From Tupaia tana (taxonomy: Eukaryota > Chordata > Mammalia > Scandentia > Tupaiidae), in the NCBI GenBank assembly GCA_026018925.1, contig JAKSZU010000025.1:22826891-22890890 (forward strand): DNA of 64,000 nucleotides. The letters are read 5' to 3'. The position numbers and the translations under genes are program-made. Below, piece after piece: positions 33,441-45,330 of this stretch. The notes under the pieces were generated by a model. The model saw only the letters and a program-made list of their open reading frames with translations, searched no databases and had not been told where the DNA came from. The stretch's first letter is position 1, and every line of letters begins with the position of its first letter.

Positions 33441-33560
33441 TGTCAGTCAGAGTTCAATCAGAGAGGCAGAATCTCTAGAAAGTAGTTCTACATGTAAATA
33501 TGTAATCAAGGATCTCTTAGGGGATTTGGCCCTCTGCAATTGTGGGAAGCGGTTAAACCA
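33441..33560. mobile_element. Possible L1 3' fragment
   Basis: cagagttcaatcagagaggc with agaatctctagaaag and a downstream caattgtgggaag resemble the start of an old L1 3' UTR segment. Confidence 0.35.
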
Positions 33561-34332
33561 TCTCTACCGGACTGTTGACGTCCATGGGGCAGGACGTGGG
33601 GGAGAGAAGAGATGGAAAGTGGAAGAAAATGAAGACAAGTTGGACCCCATGATGGTGGGCTGGAACCGTGCCAGTTCTCAGAGTCAGACTCCGCACCCTG
33701 TGCAAGTCGGTGCCCTTGGTCACTGAGATTCGCCACGGCCTTGGAGAAGGGGAAGGAGGATCCAGGCCCCGACAGTGGAGTGACCCTGCTGACCCTGCTT
33801 GACCGTCAGGACTGCCATCTGCCTTCCCCATCGAGGGCAACAATGTCTCCTACGGCCCTACTGGAAACAGAGAAAGAGGATTCTGGAAAGCCCTTCAGTT
33901 TTCCCAAGCTGCCCATTACGCAGCCACCGTAATAACCATCCTCGAGAAGTGAACCATGAACAAATTTGGGGTGATGTAAGCTAGAAGATCTGGGGACACA
34001 GCCAAAAGCCTCTATGCCCCGAGGGGAGCAGTTTTTCAGTGGCCTTGTACCAGAATCCAGGGTTAGGAGTTTGTGTGCGTAGAGTGTGCACGGAGGTGAG
34101 ACAGACACGACCACATACATAGAACGCTGCCTCTCTCTCGGTCTCTCTCCCTTTCTCTCTCTCTTTTCTTTCCCCTAAAGGATAACGGGTTCTGTGGGCC
34201 TATCAGGGGCCGACCCCTGGCAGAAAGTCCTAAAGAAAAATAAACTCATGCCTTCAGCATTTCGCGAGCCCGCCCTACCTCTGAGTCACCACCACAGTGT
34301 CGTTCACTTCTCCTTTCTCCACTTCCCATTCT
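33561..34332. other. Unassigned stretch with CT-rich tract
   Basis: A CT-rich tract at about 34127-34175. No repeat or exon assigned. Confidence 0.4.
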
Positions 34333-34400
34333 CATTGAGCAAGCACACATGAAGCACCCACTATGTGCTGGGGACAGTGACGACAAGAAGAGAATGAAGT
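34333..34400 (+). mobile_element. MIR fragment
   Basis: cactatgtgctggggacagt preceded by ttgagcaagcacaca fits the MIR 5' part. Confidence 0.5.
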
Positions 34401-34553
34401 GAGCCTGAGCTCTCACTCTAACGGGGACCTTCTTTGCTCTGCCTCGAATCTCCCCTTCCTTCCAGAAGCCTTCCCAGATGTCACCCCCAGCATGCCAGCA
34501 AAGTCCTGTAGGTCCCGCATGCTCCTCTGCACGGCTGAGAATGATTACCTGCA

Positions 34554-34555
<2 letters not shown>

Positions 34556-34588
<33 letters not shown>
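34556..34588. repeat. (GT)n microsatellite
   Basis: About 16 GT units, uninterrupted. Confidence 0.95.
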
Positions 34589-34590
<2 letters not shown>

Positions 34591-34764
34591 ATGCCATTTT
34601 TGTTTCAATGAGTGATTTATTTATTTGTGTGGGTCTCATCTTCTCCCTGGAGCGCAGAAGAACTTTGAAGGTCTGTTTCTGTTTCCTTCGCTGCTCAGGG
34701 TGATGTGCAATTCGCGGGGTGGCAGAGTTCAAAAGGGACAACTCCAACCGGGTTTCCAAAGACA

Positions 34765-34950
34765 GTTAGCAGCATTTCCACAATGCTGTGCAAAGTGCAA
34801 AGTGTGTTTTGCATACATTGGCCTCTCTGTCTTACACACCCCCCTCTGCGTGGTCCCCAGCACACCTAAGCTGATTGGTCCTGTCCTACTGGCGAGGAAA
34901 TGAAGGCTCAGAGTGGTCGAGGAGGTCACGAAAGCAGAACTCTAGCACAT
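34765..34950 (+). mobile_element. MIR fragment
   Basis: ctactggcgaggaaatgaag with gctcagagtggtcgaggagg is the MIR core (gatgaggaaactgaggc-like). The left part is more diverged. Confidence 0.5.
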
Positions 34951-35044
34951 GCTCCTGCCTCCTGGGGTCTGCGCGAGGATGTGCGCGTCCATCCTTCTCG
35001 GGGGCTGTGGGTGTGCGGTCAGACACTTCCTGGGGGCTGGTTCT

Positions 35045-35190
35045 CTGAGCTTCTCCAGCCCCAGGGTTAAGTATTATTATCATCCCTATTTTCAGCCCGG
35101 AAACCCAGGCTTTATGGAGTTCCTGTAACTTGTAGGTGGCAAAGCCGTTCTTTCTAATACCAAAATGCGTGTTTCTAACCGTTATATCCT
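35045..35190 (+). mobile_element. MIR fragment
   Basis: attattatcatccctatttt, cccggaaacccaggc, gtaacttgtaggtggcaaag in MIR order. Confidence 0.6.
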
Positions 35191-35229
35191 CCATGATCTA
35201 GAATGAGTGCATGAACGTGTAGCGGTCAC

Positions 35230-35760
35230 GTCGTCACACCTGTGTAACGGGGCTCTGGTCAGACTGCCAGGTGTAGGTCTCAGCTCTGCGGTCATAGGCG
35301 AGCTACCTCATCTCTCCGAGTATCTCCTCTTTTGTGCAATGAATTTTTTTTTTTTGAGAGAATTTTGCTATAGGACGCGTGCGCTCCCCAGAAAGACAGA
35401 GAGAGACAAAGAGATAGAAAGCGAGAAATCACCCCCCAGGGGGGCTGGCCACGCCGCAATCCCTTCTCCTCCATTCTCCTCTCGGGATATTGGGCATGCA
35501 TGCACACGCGCCCGGTGTGAGTCTAAGCCACTGGGTCCAGGATTTGAACCACAGTCAACTACATGGGAGTCCAGCAACATAGCCATTATGCCAACTGCTG
35601 GTCCCTATGCAATGAATATTAATCAAACAAATTTAAAAAAATAGTAACCTCATAGGTTTGATGTAAAGATTAAGTCAAAGGGGAAAAAAACGTATGTGCG
35701 TGCTGTCCACAATGTCTGATGAACATCAAATAAATGTTAGCTTGTATTCTTAAAACCATT
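35230..35760 (-). mobile_element. MIR split by a SINE
   Basis: Left: gagctacctcatctctccga with gtatctcctcttttgtgcaa. Right: aatagtaacctcataggttt with gatgtaaagattaagtc, ending atcaaataaatgttagcttg. A well-matched antisense MIR once the SINE is removed. Confidence 0.8.
35345..35606 (-). mobile_element. SINE class A with 10-bp TSD
   Basis: Minus strand: tgctataggacgcgtgcgct, accccccaggggggctggcc, tctcctccattctcctctcg, head ccaactgctggtccc. TSD tgcaatgaat exact at 35335-35344 and 35608-35617. Confidence 0.95.
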
Positions 35761-35769
35761 TTCATTTGT

Positions 35770-36004
35770 TTTTAGTTTTTGTTATAAGACATGTGTGCTT
35801 GCTAGAAAGAGACAGAGAGAGAAAGGGAGACAGCGCCCCCGGGGCGGGGATGGCCACATCACAATCCCGTCTCCATGCTCCTCCTGGGATTCTGGGCATG
35901 CACGCACACGCACCCAGCATGTTTTTCAAGCTGCCGGGACTCGAACCACGAAGGCAGTCCTGTGGGGATCCAGCCACCTTAACCGACACACTATTGGCTG
36001 GCCC
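35770..36004 (-). mobile_element. SINE class A
   Basis: Minus strand: tgttataagacatgtgtgct, cgcccccggggcggggatgg, gggattctgggcatgcacgc, head cacactattggctggccc. Lies at the end of the MIR. Confidence 0.88.
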
Positions 36005-39000
36005 AAAGCCCATGATTTTTATTATTAAGCTGTTTAATCAGTCTGGCTCACAGCTTCCCCAGCAGAGCCATGTTCGTTAGGGCATGCTTAGTGTCAAAAG
36101 GCCTGAATTCCAGGGAGCCCCAGACTCCCCCAGAAGCTTGCACAGAAGAGGACAACCTCTGCATGCGGCCGGGCTGCAAAGCCCATCCTCACTGAGGTCC
36201 TGTCTTAGCGGCCCCACTCAGCTGCTCTGCACATGTTCCATAAACGGGAATCATTAGCCGAGAGCCCCATAAACACTCCCTCCTAACCCCGTCGTGAGTG
36301 CGTGCTGGCTGTGTGGCAGTCGCTCGGTCAAGCCCATCTGCCCAGACATGAAACAGCCATTGGTGTGTGTAAAAACCTGCATGCCCTCAAAAGAGCCTTC
36401 CAGGGGCCCGGGGGGACGGCTGCTCCTGGCTGCTCGTACAGACTCTGCTTTCACTCACGTCCCTGCAAAGAATCAGTTCATTTAGGAGAATAATCACAGC
36501 GCGCCGACTCAGGCTTCCCCACAGGGACGTTTGAAAGTGATGATCTTCTTTGCATTTAATAAAACGTCTTTATTAGGTCCCCCATACCCTCAAGTTCACG
36601 AGGGAGCTGATTCGTCGTAAAGAGGCTGACAGTCTTGGTTTTGCAAAGCTGCAGCCCTGTTATTGCAAGCACATACAAATACATTAGGGGTTCGAGTGGC
36701 TGAGGAGGGAGGAACTGCAATTGCTGGGGGCTGCGTCAAAACGAAAACTGTCATGCTCACCGTCAGTGGCTTCTGGGAGAGCCTGGGGTATGAAAAGATC
36801 CAAAGCAGGGCCTGGGCTCATGCTTAGTTAAGGTAAGGTAAGGAACAGTGGCAACACGGGGAAGCTGAGTGGGTGCTGAAGATGGGTTGGTCGGACAATG
36901 GAACGTCAGCAACCTTCAGGCAACCACGTCGACCAGATGTCCCTAAGAAAGAGACGGGGCCAGGCGTGTTTAGCAAGTGATTCCTGAGTGGGGTACCGTC
37001 ATGGCAGCGGGCAAATTCAGCTCTCGGAGCCTCAGCTTCTCCGTTTGTGAGAGGGAGACAGGGAGAGTGTAGGGGCTGGCAGAAGCAGGTTGTCTTGGCT
37101 GGGTTATACTTAGGGCTGCTGCAAAGGACATGAGAGTGACAAAGACTGTTCATCGTCACCCTTGTCCTGAGAGCACAGAAGGGCTTCGGGGGGAAAGGTC
37201 CCAAGCACAGAGCATGGTGAGGGACCTCCTGGGAAGCCACATCTTAGCACAACACCAGCCCTGAGCTGAGCCACCGAGGTCAACTCCCGATGACGCCCTA
37301 GCCCTGTGCCAAGGGAGCAGGAAGGAAGGGGGAATCTGGAGATCAGAGGGGCAGAAAGAGGAAGAGAGAGGAAGAGGGGGCGAGGAAAAGGCGGAACAGA
37401 GAGGAGCACCGGGCCCAGCTGGGGAGAGGAAGAGCAGGTGGGGCTGGCAGGGCAGAGGAGCCACTGGGCGGCTTCCTCAGCGGCAGAAACCTGGCCTCTG
37501 CTCCGCCAGCCCCTGGGAGAGGCTGTGAGGGGTGCGGGGCTGGCTCTTCTCTGCAGCAGGCAGGGCGCCCAGGGCTCAGGGAGATGTGAGGTCTTTCTGC
37601 CTGTCACTTTCACGGCCATTGCTGGGTAACTGAGCCCCAGGGCCACCAGAGCAACCCAGAACCTCGGCAGGCAGTTAATGAAGGCCGAATGGCTGTGCTC
37701 CCAGAGCCTTTGCACAGGCTCTGTCCCAGAAGTTGAGGGGCTGGAGAAGGGTTCCGCTCCTCCCGTTTCCTGCCCACACTCCTGGTCTCCAGTTTCCCAG
37801 GCAAACAAGTGGGGTGTATCTCGGGCTTTTGTCAGAATGTACCTTCCTGTCTCTCTTCCTCCTCCGGCATTCTTACTGGTGGGTAGAGAGGAAACCGAAG
37901 GGCAGGGTATGCTGGAGGGAGACAGATACCGCAGAGAGAGCATTGGGGGTGCAGGTGGGCTGGGTGGGGCAGGACTGCCACTGACACTTGGCCAGCGCTG
38001 CAACCCGCAGGGCTAATGACCGAGACCTCACACATGTGTGTCCTGGGGACAGGACCTGGGGACAGGCAGGTGGCCGTAGCAGGGATTAGGTCCACAGCAG
38101 ACTGAATAAAGCACAAGACCCGTTCTCCAAACACTGCCCCCTCAGGCCCACGCATTGCCCATCAGACGCCCCGGGAGCAGGGTCGGGGCAGCCTCTCCAG
38201 GCAGGCAGGACCCCCAGCCTCTCTGCTCTCCTCCTCTCTGCCCATATTCAAAAAGCTGTCCCCAGGAAGAGGACCCAGGCTAGTGGGAAGTCCTCCTGCA
38301 GAGGAAACTCCTTGCGTGGCATCCATCCTTGTCCCCCTAAAACCCACTGTTTCTCTGCCTGGGTGACACCCTGCTCTGGCTTGTAGGAGGGACTCTTCTG
38401 GGCCAATTTCTGTCAACCCCATTCCCTATATTCTCACCTCCTGTCCCCCGATTTCCAGGCTGAAATGTATCTCAAAGGATTCGCCATTCTTCCACAGCCT
38501 TTATGAGAGTTTTGAAAAATTCATGGAAAATGTATAGTATGAAAAAAACTATGCATGGATGTCAAAGGGCTTTTTTTTGCACCAAAATAGATTCATACTT
38601 TAATTTTATTGTTCCACAAGTCCCCTCATTTTATTTTATTCTTGCGGTCTCTCCTGCTGCCCCAGGCTTGAGCAAAATGTTCATAACTTCAGATACAAAT
38701 CTGAGGGACGGTGGGGCTGGGGATGGAGCAGGCTATCATCTGCAAAGAAGATGGGAAGTCCCCCTCCCTGCCACCCGACATGGGATCTTCTGCCATTTCT
38801 CAAGTTTGCTCAGTCCCTTCATCACACCACTCAGCCCCCCAGGCTTTCTGTCTTGTTTATTATTCCTTTAAATTATATACCCCCCTTAAGAGAAATAAGG
38901 GAGAACAAAGAAAGTGAAGGCCCTTTCAAGCACTTTTATGAAGGCTTTTCACGAACTTTACAAATGGAGTGAAAAACAAGTGTGAAAGGCTTTTTCAAGG

Positions 39001-39944
39001 AAGGAACATGCTTTTGCAATTTGCTGAAAGTTTTCCCTTGTGTTCCAGAAAGGCGGCCTCCCCATTACTCACCAGGGAGACGCAGGCCAGGGAGGAAGGG
39101 GAATCAGCGAATAAAAACAGGCCTTCCCCCGTCCATGTGTAAACGGCACTTAATAATCAAATTGAAAAAACACACAAATGAAATTAAAACGTTTTCCAAA
39201 TGGGCTGCAGCCCTGAGGCCAGACTTTGTGGGGCCATGGCCTGGCGAGTATCTATCTTTGGCCTAATTGGACTCCAGGCAGAGTGGCTGTTGGAAGAGCC
39301 AGGTTCTGGTGTGGACAGGAGGGTGGGACACAGAGGCCCCTGGAGGCAGGGAGGCGGCCAGCCGGCACCCTCGCTCCTCTTCATTTCCTTTCCTTAGAGT
39401 ACTGCCACTCCCAGGCCTCCCGTCAGGGTACAAACCTGCTCAGATCTCTTCCAGAAGGCAGAGAACCCGTGCTTAACCCCATACCTACACTCAGCTGGTC
39501 ACTCCCTCTCCATCAGCACGTGAGCTGGCTAGCTTTTCTCCAATCTTCAGGCAAAAAGAAAAAACAGAAAGCTAAAAAGTCAAAAACGTCTCTTGACCCC
39601 ACCTCTCCTCCGGCTGTGATCCCATCTCTCTGCCTCTGTTTCAGCGCTGGGTACTCACTGTTTCCAATGACTCCCTTCCCAACCCCTCCTACACCCCATC
39701 CATTTGACTTGCCGCTCAAAACTGGCCGCAAGGTCAAGCGCGGCTGTGAGTCTGTGTGCATGAGCCCAGGCCTAGGACCTCAGCCTTGGCCAGCAGTGCA
39801 GGAACCGGGTGAGCACCGTCTCCTACTCTGTCCTACTCAGCTTCCTGGCACCTCAGCTGTGGGTTCTCCCGTCTACACTGGCCAATCCTTCAGAACAGCC
39901 AAGGCAGAGCCCTCCTTTTTCCTTGACCTCTTGCCTTGCAAGGC
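36005..39944. other. Unassigned 3.9 kb, SINE-free
   Basis: No SINE seen. 36985-37070 (ggagcctcagcttctccgtt) is a weak MIR match. 37300-38300 is GC-rich with purine-rich tracts. 38480-39200 is A/T-rich with repeated short words (ttttatgaaggcttttcacg). Long ORFs here have skewed S/P composition and no family signature, so I do not call a gene. Confidence 0.45.
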
Positions 39945-40204
39945 CCCGCAGCTCAGTCCTTGACCTGTTCTCTTGATAGGCCTTTCCTCAGTGACCTTAC
40001 CCAGTTATCAGGCTCTGAAATCATCGAATATGCTAATGGCTTCCTTAATCTCCTTCCTAGCTTCTCCCCGAAACCTCATCCCCACCTGCCTGCTCAGCTT
40101 CTCCACGTGGGCATCAAATATGGATGTCAGACTTAGACTGCAATGGAGACAAGTCCAAAGCTCTCACAAGGACATTTAAGATCCCGCTCATTCCACCCTC
40201 CCTC
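39945..40204 (+). mobile_element. L2 fragment
   Basis: tccttgacctgttctcttga, tcaaatatggatgtcagact, gacaagtccaaagctctcac follow the L2 3' region in sense orientation. Confidence 0.6.
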
Positions 40205-40350
40205 ATCCTTTGGTCAGGCTGGTCTTGCTGTTTCTTGAAGAAGTCAGGAGAGATGGAGGAGAAGGGGTTGTGGCATGACTGTACGCCCTGGAGGGGTTTT
40301 CTTTCTTTCTCTCTCTCTCAGAAGCACATGTGCCCTTAGACAATTAAAAA
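40205..40350 (+). mobile_element. SINE class A, 3' half
   Basis: agatggaggagaaggggttg with tggcatgactg, a CT tract and gcccttagacaattaaaaag. The head is unrecognisable. Confidence 0.6.
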
Positions 40351-40375
40351 GAAAAAAAGGAATTTTTGAAGTTAA

Positions 40376-40537
40376 CTTCATTTATTCATTTATTTATTTT
40401 TAATTTGATCAGAGAGGGACAGTGTAAGAGAGAGAGAAAGGGAAAGTGAGAAAGCAAGCTGCCAGGTCTGGTACTCGAACCATGGTTGGCCATGTGGGAG
40501 TCCAGCGTCCCCAACCAGCATGCCACCAGCTGGCCCT
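40376..40537 (-). mobile_element. SINE class B
   Basis: (TTTA)n tail side, gggaaagtgagaaagcaagc, gtactcgaaccatggttggc, head gccaccagctggccc. Confidence 0.88.
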
Positions 40538-40639
40538 GAAACCAGGATCCAGTTAAAAACATTGTGGTTCAGTTTTTTTAGTGTCTTTTTAAAAAATCAT
40601 TGATTTCTTCTGAGACCATCCTGAGTGTCTTGTGAAGTA

Positions 40640-40970
40640 TCTCTTACTCTTCAGCGATTTGACTATTTCCTCTTGGTGTTATTTAATGTGTTCCTCTACC
40701 CCCCGTGTGGCCTGTAAACATGGCCTCTTTTTGGTCCTTTTCACACTGTATCTCTTGGAAGCATTTGACACTCCTTGTTGCCACATCCTTTCTGCTGGTT
40801 CCCAGCTATGTCTTTAGCAGCTCCTTCTCAGCCTGCCTCCTTTAGAGTTGCTTTTCCTGCCTCATTCATGTGGCCACCTAAAATGTCACTGTTCCCCAAG
40901 GTGTCTTCTCCAGCCACCATCTCTTCCCACTATGTACAAACTCATTCATCTCCATGTCTTTATTAGGCAC
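40640..40970 (+). mobile_element. Probable L2 fragment
   Basis: tccttttcacactgtatctc, ttgacactccttgttgccac and actcattcatctccatgtct are L2-like but diverged. Confidence 0.4.
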
Positions 40971-41375
40971 TGCAAAGGCAGGAAATAACAAGACAAATAT
41001 ACTTCAGCCGTCCACAGAAGAGCTACGAGGAAGGATGGACTGCACAGACTGGAGGGTGGGCAGGACCAATGCATGCAGATGCTGTTGAGCACACTCAGGA
41101 CTTTGGACTACAAAGGCACCTGTGAGTCCCTGCTCAGACCTTTTCGGTTTTGCTTTCCCGACAATCACTCACCCACAATGTGGAAAACATACCAGTGAGA
41201 ACAAGAGAAGATGATATACCCAGGTGGGAAGCAAGTGACAGTCGATAGCACCAGCTCAAACTCAGCACAGCACAAGCTGGTCACTCATTATCTTTCCCTA
41301 AAAGCCCCTCTGGTTTTTCTCATCCAATCACCTACTTCTGTAGACCTGAAGCCAAGAGCCACTGCCTTAATGGGA
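40971..41375. other. Unassigned non-coding stretch
   Basis: No repeat recognised. Confidence 0.4.
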
Positions 41376-41387
41376 CTCACAATTCCT

Positions 41388-41420
41388 TTTTTCTTTATGA
41401 CAGAGGGCACATGTGCTTAC

Positions 41421-41485
<65 letters not shown>

Positions 41486-41682
41486 CCCAATGGGGGATGG
41501 GGGTGTGGTCACGCCACAATCCCTTCTCCTCCACTTCTCTATCCTGTTGAGATTTGGGGAACACATACACACATATGCACAAAGTATGTTTTTCAGGCCA
41601 CTGGGACCAATAGTTGAACTGTGATTGGCCATGTGGCATCGGACTCCTTTAACCACTCAGCTACAAAGCCTTCTCCCAGAGC
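41388..41682 (-). mobile_element. SINE class A with (GA)n and 12-bp TSD
   Basis: Minus strand: gacagagggcacatgtgctt, a long GA tract (about 41424-41480), tcccttctcctccacttctc, degraded head. TSD ctcacaattcct exact at 41376-41387 and 41683-41694. Confidence 0.92.
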
Positions 41683-41694
41683 CTCACAATTCCT

Positions 41695-42587
41695 ACATTC
41701 ACCTGCTGGTTGACCTCCTGGGCTGCATCCAGGCTCCTGGCACTGTATTATCCTTTTGGAAAGGGTGGGCTTTCCTTCCCCTCTTGCTCTTCCCCGACTT
41801 AAGTCCAAAGCTAAGATAATTGAACAGTGTTGTAAAAATAACTCAAGAAGACCTTCATGTCATGCTTAGGTGCTGACTCTCTGCTACATGGTTTACCTTC
41901 AAATCTAGAAACATACCTGGAATGTGCTTTCAGACATTTGAGTCTCAGAACAAATTCCCTTTTAATGTTATTTCTCCTCCCCAGCCTGCTCTACCTCATG
42001 GTCCTTCAGACCACCACACAGCAGTTGAACCAGGAGAGTAGAAAGGAACTAACGGCATCTTGTAGAATGGGGTGAGAGATGCAGGGAAAGGAACTTAAAA
42101 GCTCAATGGACTATGAAGGAACTGAGACAGGACCCAGGGTGTTGTTTGCTGGTTGAACAATGACTGTAGGGTTAATCCCAGTAGTTTAGAGGCTAATATG
42201 ACGTGAAGGATGAGTTAAATTAACTTAGAAGTTCACTCACATCTTCTTGACACACTGGACTCAAATATAGGTGGACTATAGCACTTGAATTTTATTCAAA
42301 AGAGAGTAAACTTTCTTCAAAAGTGTGCATGTGTGTATGTATGTGTGTACGCATGTTCCCTGGTTAAGGGGGGTGCACACCCTTATTGTTCCTCCTTTTC
42401 AAATACTTGCAGACACCTGGATTCCTCTGGTGTGGAAGGCCAGAAGTCAAATAATTGCACAAATGGATACACCAATGAATGCAGTGCACCATGGTGTTTG
42501 GAGACAACATCATCTAAGGTGGGTGAGAGAGACTTTCTTCTTCCTGAGAGTCAAGATCCTAGGTAAGGGTTGAATCCATTCTCTTAA
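41695..42587. other. Unassigned non-coding stretch
   Basis: A short imperfect GT/ATGT tract at about 42323-42350. Otherwise nothing recognised. Confidence 0.4.
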
Positions 42588-43252
42588 TGACTAAACACCA
42601 TGCTGGGTCATTTATAAAGAATAGAGGTTTATTTAGCTCACGGTTTTGGAGGTCCAAGGTCCAGAGGCCACATCTTCTTGTTGATGGGAACTCTGAAGAG
42701 TCCAAAGATGGCACAGGGTATCATACAGGGCAAGGGCAGAGCTTGGTGTGTTTGTGTCAGCTCTGGTCTCTGTCCCTCTTACAAAGCTACTGGGATTCAA
42801 TGGGAGCGGCACCTTGACATTCTGATCTAATCATAATCACTTCCTGAAGGCTTAATCTCTTAATCCCATAGTCAGATTAAGTTGCTATCCTCTTTTTTCC
42901 TTTTTTCCCCCCCTCTCCTATTAAGGTCTTTGTTTTAGGGCATGTGCACTTTCTAGAGAGGAAAGGTACAGAGAGAGAGAGAGAGAGAGAGAGAGAAACT
43001 AAAGTGAGAAACCATCCCCTAGAGGAATGGTCACACTGCAATGCCTTCTCCATTCTCCTCGGGATTTTAGACATGCATGAACACACACCTGGAGTGGTTT
43101 TTAAACCACTGAGTCCAGGACTCAAACCATGGTCGGACATGTGAGAGTCCAGCAATTTAACCACCATGCCTGCTACCCTCTTAATACCTTCCCAGTGCAG
43201 CTAAATTTCAACAAGTGAATTTGGGGGGGGACACATTTGAATTATAGCAGCA
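42588..43252 (-). mobile_element. MLT1/MST LTR split by a SINE
   Basis: ggtcatttataaagaataga with ggtttatttagctcacgg, ccaaggtccagaggccacat, cacttcctgaaggcttaatc; then after the SINE ttcaacaagtgaatttgggg with ggggacac. Antisense MaLR LTR. Confidence 0.8.
42896..43171 (-). mobile_element. SINE class A with 11-bp TSD
   Basis: Minus strand: tgttttagggcatgtgcact, GA tract, gagaaaccatcccctagagg, tctccattctcctcgggatt, head ccaccatgcc. TSD gctatcctctt/gctaccctctt at 42885-42895 and 43172-43182. Confidence 0.92.
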
Positions 43253-44094
43253 AGGAAAAGGTCAAAAGCACACACCTTTGTATCTGGGGAGGAAAGGCAG
43301 AGCTGGCAGGGAGAAAGGAACCTCGAGAAGTGAGAAAAGAGGAGTAGCTGGAGAACTAAGACCTGTCTTTAAGTTTCTGGCTGCCCCAGGGTCATTTCCT
43401 AGGAGTCATTGGCTTTGATTCTCATGACTCTCCTGTAATTATTCAGCTCTTTGCCCGTCGCAGAATGGTTCTGAAAAGAGCCAAGGAAATGCTTTTTAAT
43501 TCTGAAGCTGAGAGGTCATTCCAACTCTTAAGTTTCCTGTTCCCCAGGTCCTCAGCCTTGGGCATCGGTAGAAAGGTCTGTGACTGCCAGGCTGAAGGTG
43601 TAAAGGAGAGTTTAGCGGGCTTGAGCCTGCCCATCAGGGCTGTGTAGGATGAGTAACAGGGTGAAAAGATGTTGCCTCTCCGACTGTTCAACCACGGTGA
43701 GTCACCTCCTCAGTGACTCTTAAGAAATAAAGACCCTGTGGCAGTCAAAAAATACTTCTCAGGTCATATCCCTGTGTTAGATTTTTCCTCCGAGGCCAAT
43801 AGACAATAAAAGCGAACATGGACTGATAAAATCCCTTGAGTCCCCCCAGAGACTGGCACAGAAGCACCCACAGGCAGCCCTAAAATACTTGTTCTTAAAT
43901 ATTCGAGTTCTGAGAGGGGGCTGGGCACAATATTTGGAGGAAAACTATGAACCAGGTGAACTCCCCTTTTTGGCTAAAGAATAGCTTCGTGAGGGAGGAA
44001 GATAATGGCAGAAGTGACCGTGGTTCGATGAGGTAGAACTATAAGGACCGATACTATGTGAGGCCGAGGGAGGGCCTGGCTTCCTCTCTGTGTT
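43253..44094. other. Unassigned non-coding stretch
   Basis: No repeat or exon recognised. Confidence 0.4.
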
Positions 44095-44225
44095 TTACAT
44101 TTTTATTTATTTATTGCATGAACGAGAGAGGGAGACTGAGAAACATTATTCCCAAGAAGTTCTCCTTATCCCATGAACTCCCCTCCCCCCACTGCTGTGC
44201 CATGATCTGATCCCATCCTCCTGGA
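44095..44225 (-). mobile_element. SINE class C, tail-side fragment
   Basis: ttatttatttattgcatgaa with cgagagaggg, then ctgtgccatgatctgatccc. The head is missing. Confidence 0.5.
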
Positions 44226-44325
44226 CTGCAGCTGCAAATGGACTTTTTGAAAGGAGTCTCGATAAATGAATAGAAGTTCTTCGGTAGGAGGGTTGAAAGA
44301 TGCCTTTAGGCTGACTCTCTAGCCA

Positions 44326-44605
44326 TATGTATATGTGTGTGTGTGTGTGTGTGTATATACATATATATATATATTTATATATATTTATATATATATATTT
44401 AATATAAATATATAAATATATATATTTATATATTTTTATATATAATATATAAACATATAGAATATGTAAAAATATATCAATATATATAATGTATAAATAT
44501 ATAATATATAATAAATAAATATGTGTGTGACACCTGCTTATATATAATATATACATATATTTATATATAAAAAATATTTATGTGTGTGTGTATATATATG
44601 TATAA
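44326..44605. repeat. Long AT/TG-rich microsatellite
   Basis: About 280 bp of TA, TATT and TG words with many self-complementary stretches (atatatatatatttatat). It starts and ends in (TG)n. Confidence 0.95.
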
Positions 44606-45330
44606 AATTGAAAACAGGTACATGAGCAGGTATATATCCATATTCATAGCAGCATTATTCACAATGGTCAAAAGATGAAAACAACCGGGAACCAGCAGTT
44701 AGCGTAATGGCTATGTCGCTGGACTCTCACGTAGTCGACCACGGTTTGCGTCCCGGACCCGGTGGCTTTAAACTCACGCCGGGCGCGTGTGCGTGCGTGC
44801 CCAAGATCCCAAGAGGAGAATGGAGGAGAAGGGATTGCGGCGTGACCATCCCCTCTGGGGGGTGATTTCTCGCTTTCTGTCTCTCTGTCTCTCTCTGTCT
44901 GTCTGGTGAGCGCACGCGCCCTATAGCGAAAACCTCTCCAAAAAAAAAAAAAAAGATGAAAACAACCCAGCCGTTCATCCACAGTGGAGGGGATAAACAA
45001 AACGTGGGACACCCACATAATGGGTATTACTCAGCCGTAAACTGAACGGAAGTCAGACACACATTAACATGGATGGAGCTGGAAGACATTGTGTGAAATA
45101 AGCCAGACGCAAGAGGCCGTGCGTGGTTCCCCTTACGTGGGTGGAGAAGCCCCAGGGGGTGCCTGGGTGTAGGGAGGGGAAGCAGGGAGCTAGGATTTAA
45201 TGGGCCCAGGGCTCCATCAGGGAAGGTGGATGGTGACAATGGTGACAACCCTGTGTGTGTGTTTATCCCCACAAATGGTTAAAAGGGTAAATTTTATGTG
45301 ATACCACAAGTTAAAAAAATAAAGAAAATG
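44606..45330 (+). mobile_element. Old L1 3' end split by a young SINE
   Basis: atattcatagcagcattatt with cacaatggtc; then agccgttcatccacagtgga, attactcagccgtaaactga, acatggatggagctggaaga with cattgtgtgaaataagcc, and ggttaaaagggtaaatttta. Unmistakable L1 3' end in sense orientation. No intact ORF. Confidence 0.9.
44687..44950 (+). mobile_element. SINE class A, young subfamily, 17-bp TSD
   Basis: gggaaccagcagttagcgta head, B box ggtttgcgtcc, gcgtgaccatcccc, gccctatagcgaaaacctct. TSD aaaagatgaaaacaacc exact at 44670-44686 and 44951-44967. Confidence 0.97.

Noticed and set aside
33343..33726. 127-codon ORF on the plus strand
   Set aside because: No recognisable family; its start overlaps unassigned sequence and its middle a possible L1 fragment.
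37110..38003. 297-codon ORF on the minus strand, the longest in the window
   Set aside because: Composition is dominated by serine, proline and leucine from a GC/purine-skewed stretch, there is no domain signature, and other frames are nearly as open. Looks like chance.
39226..39963. 245-codon ORF on the plus strand
   Set aside because: No family signature, low-complexity serine/proline content, and its end approaches an L2 relic.
44146..44556. 136-codon Tyr/Ile-rich ORF on the minus strand
   Set aside because: A translation of the AT-rich microsatellite.
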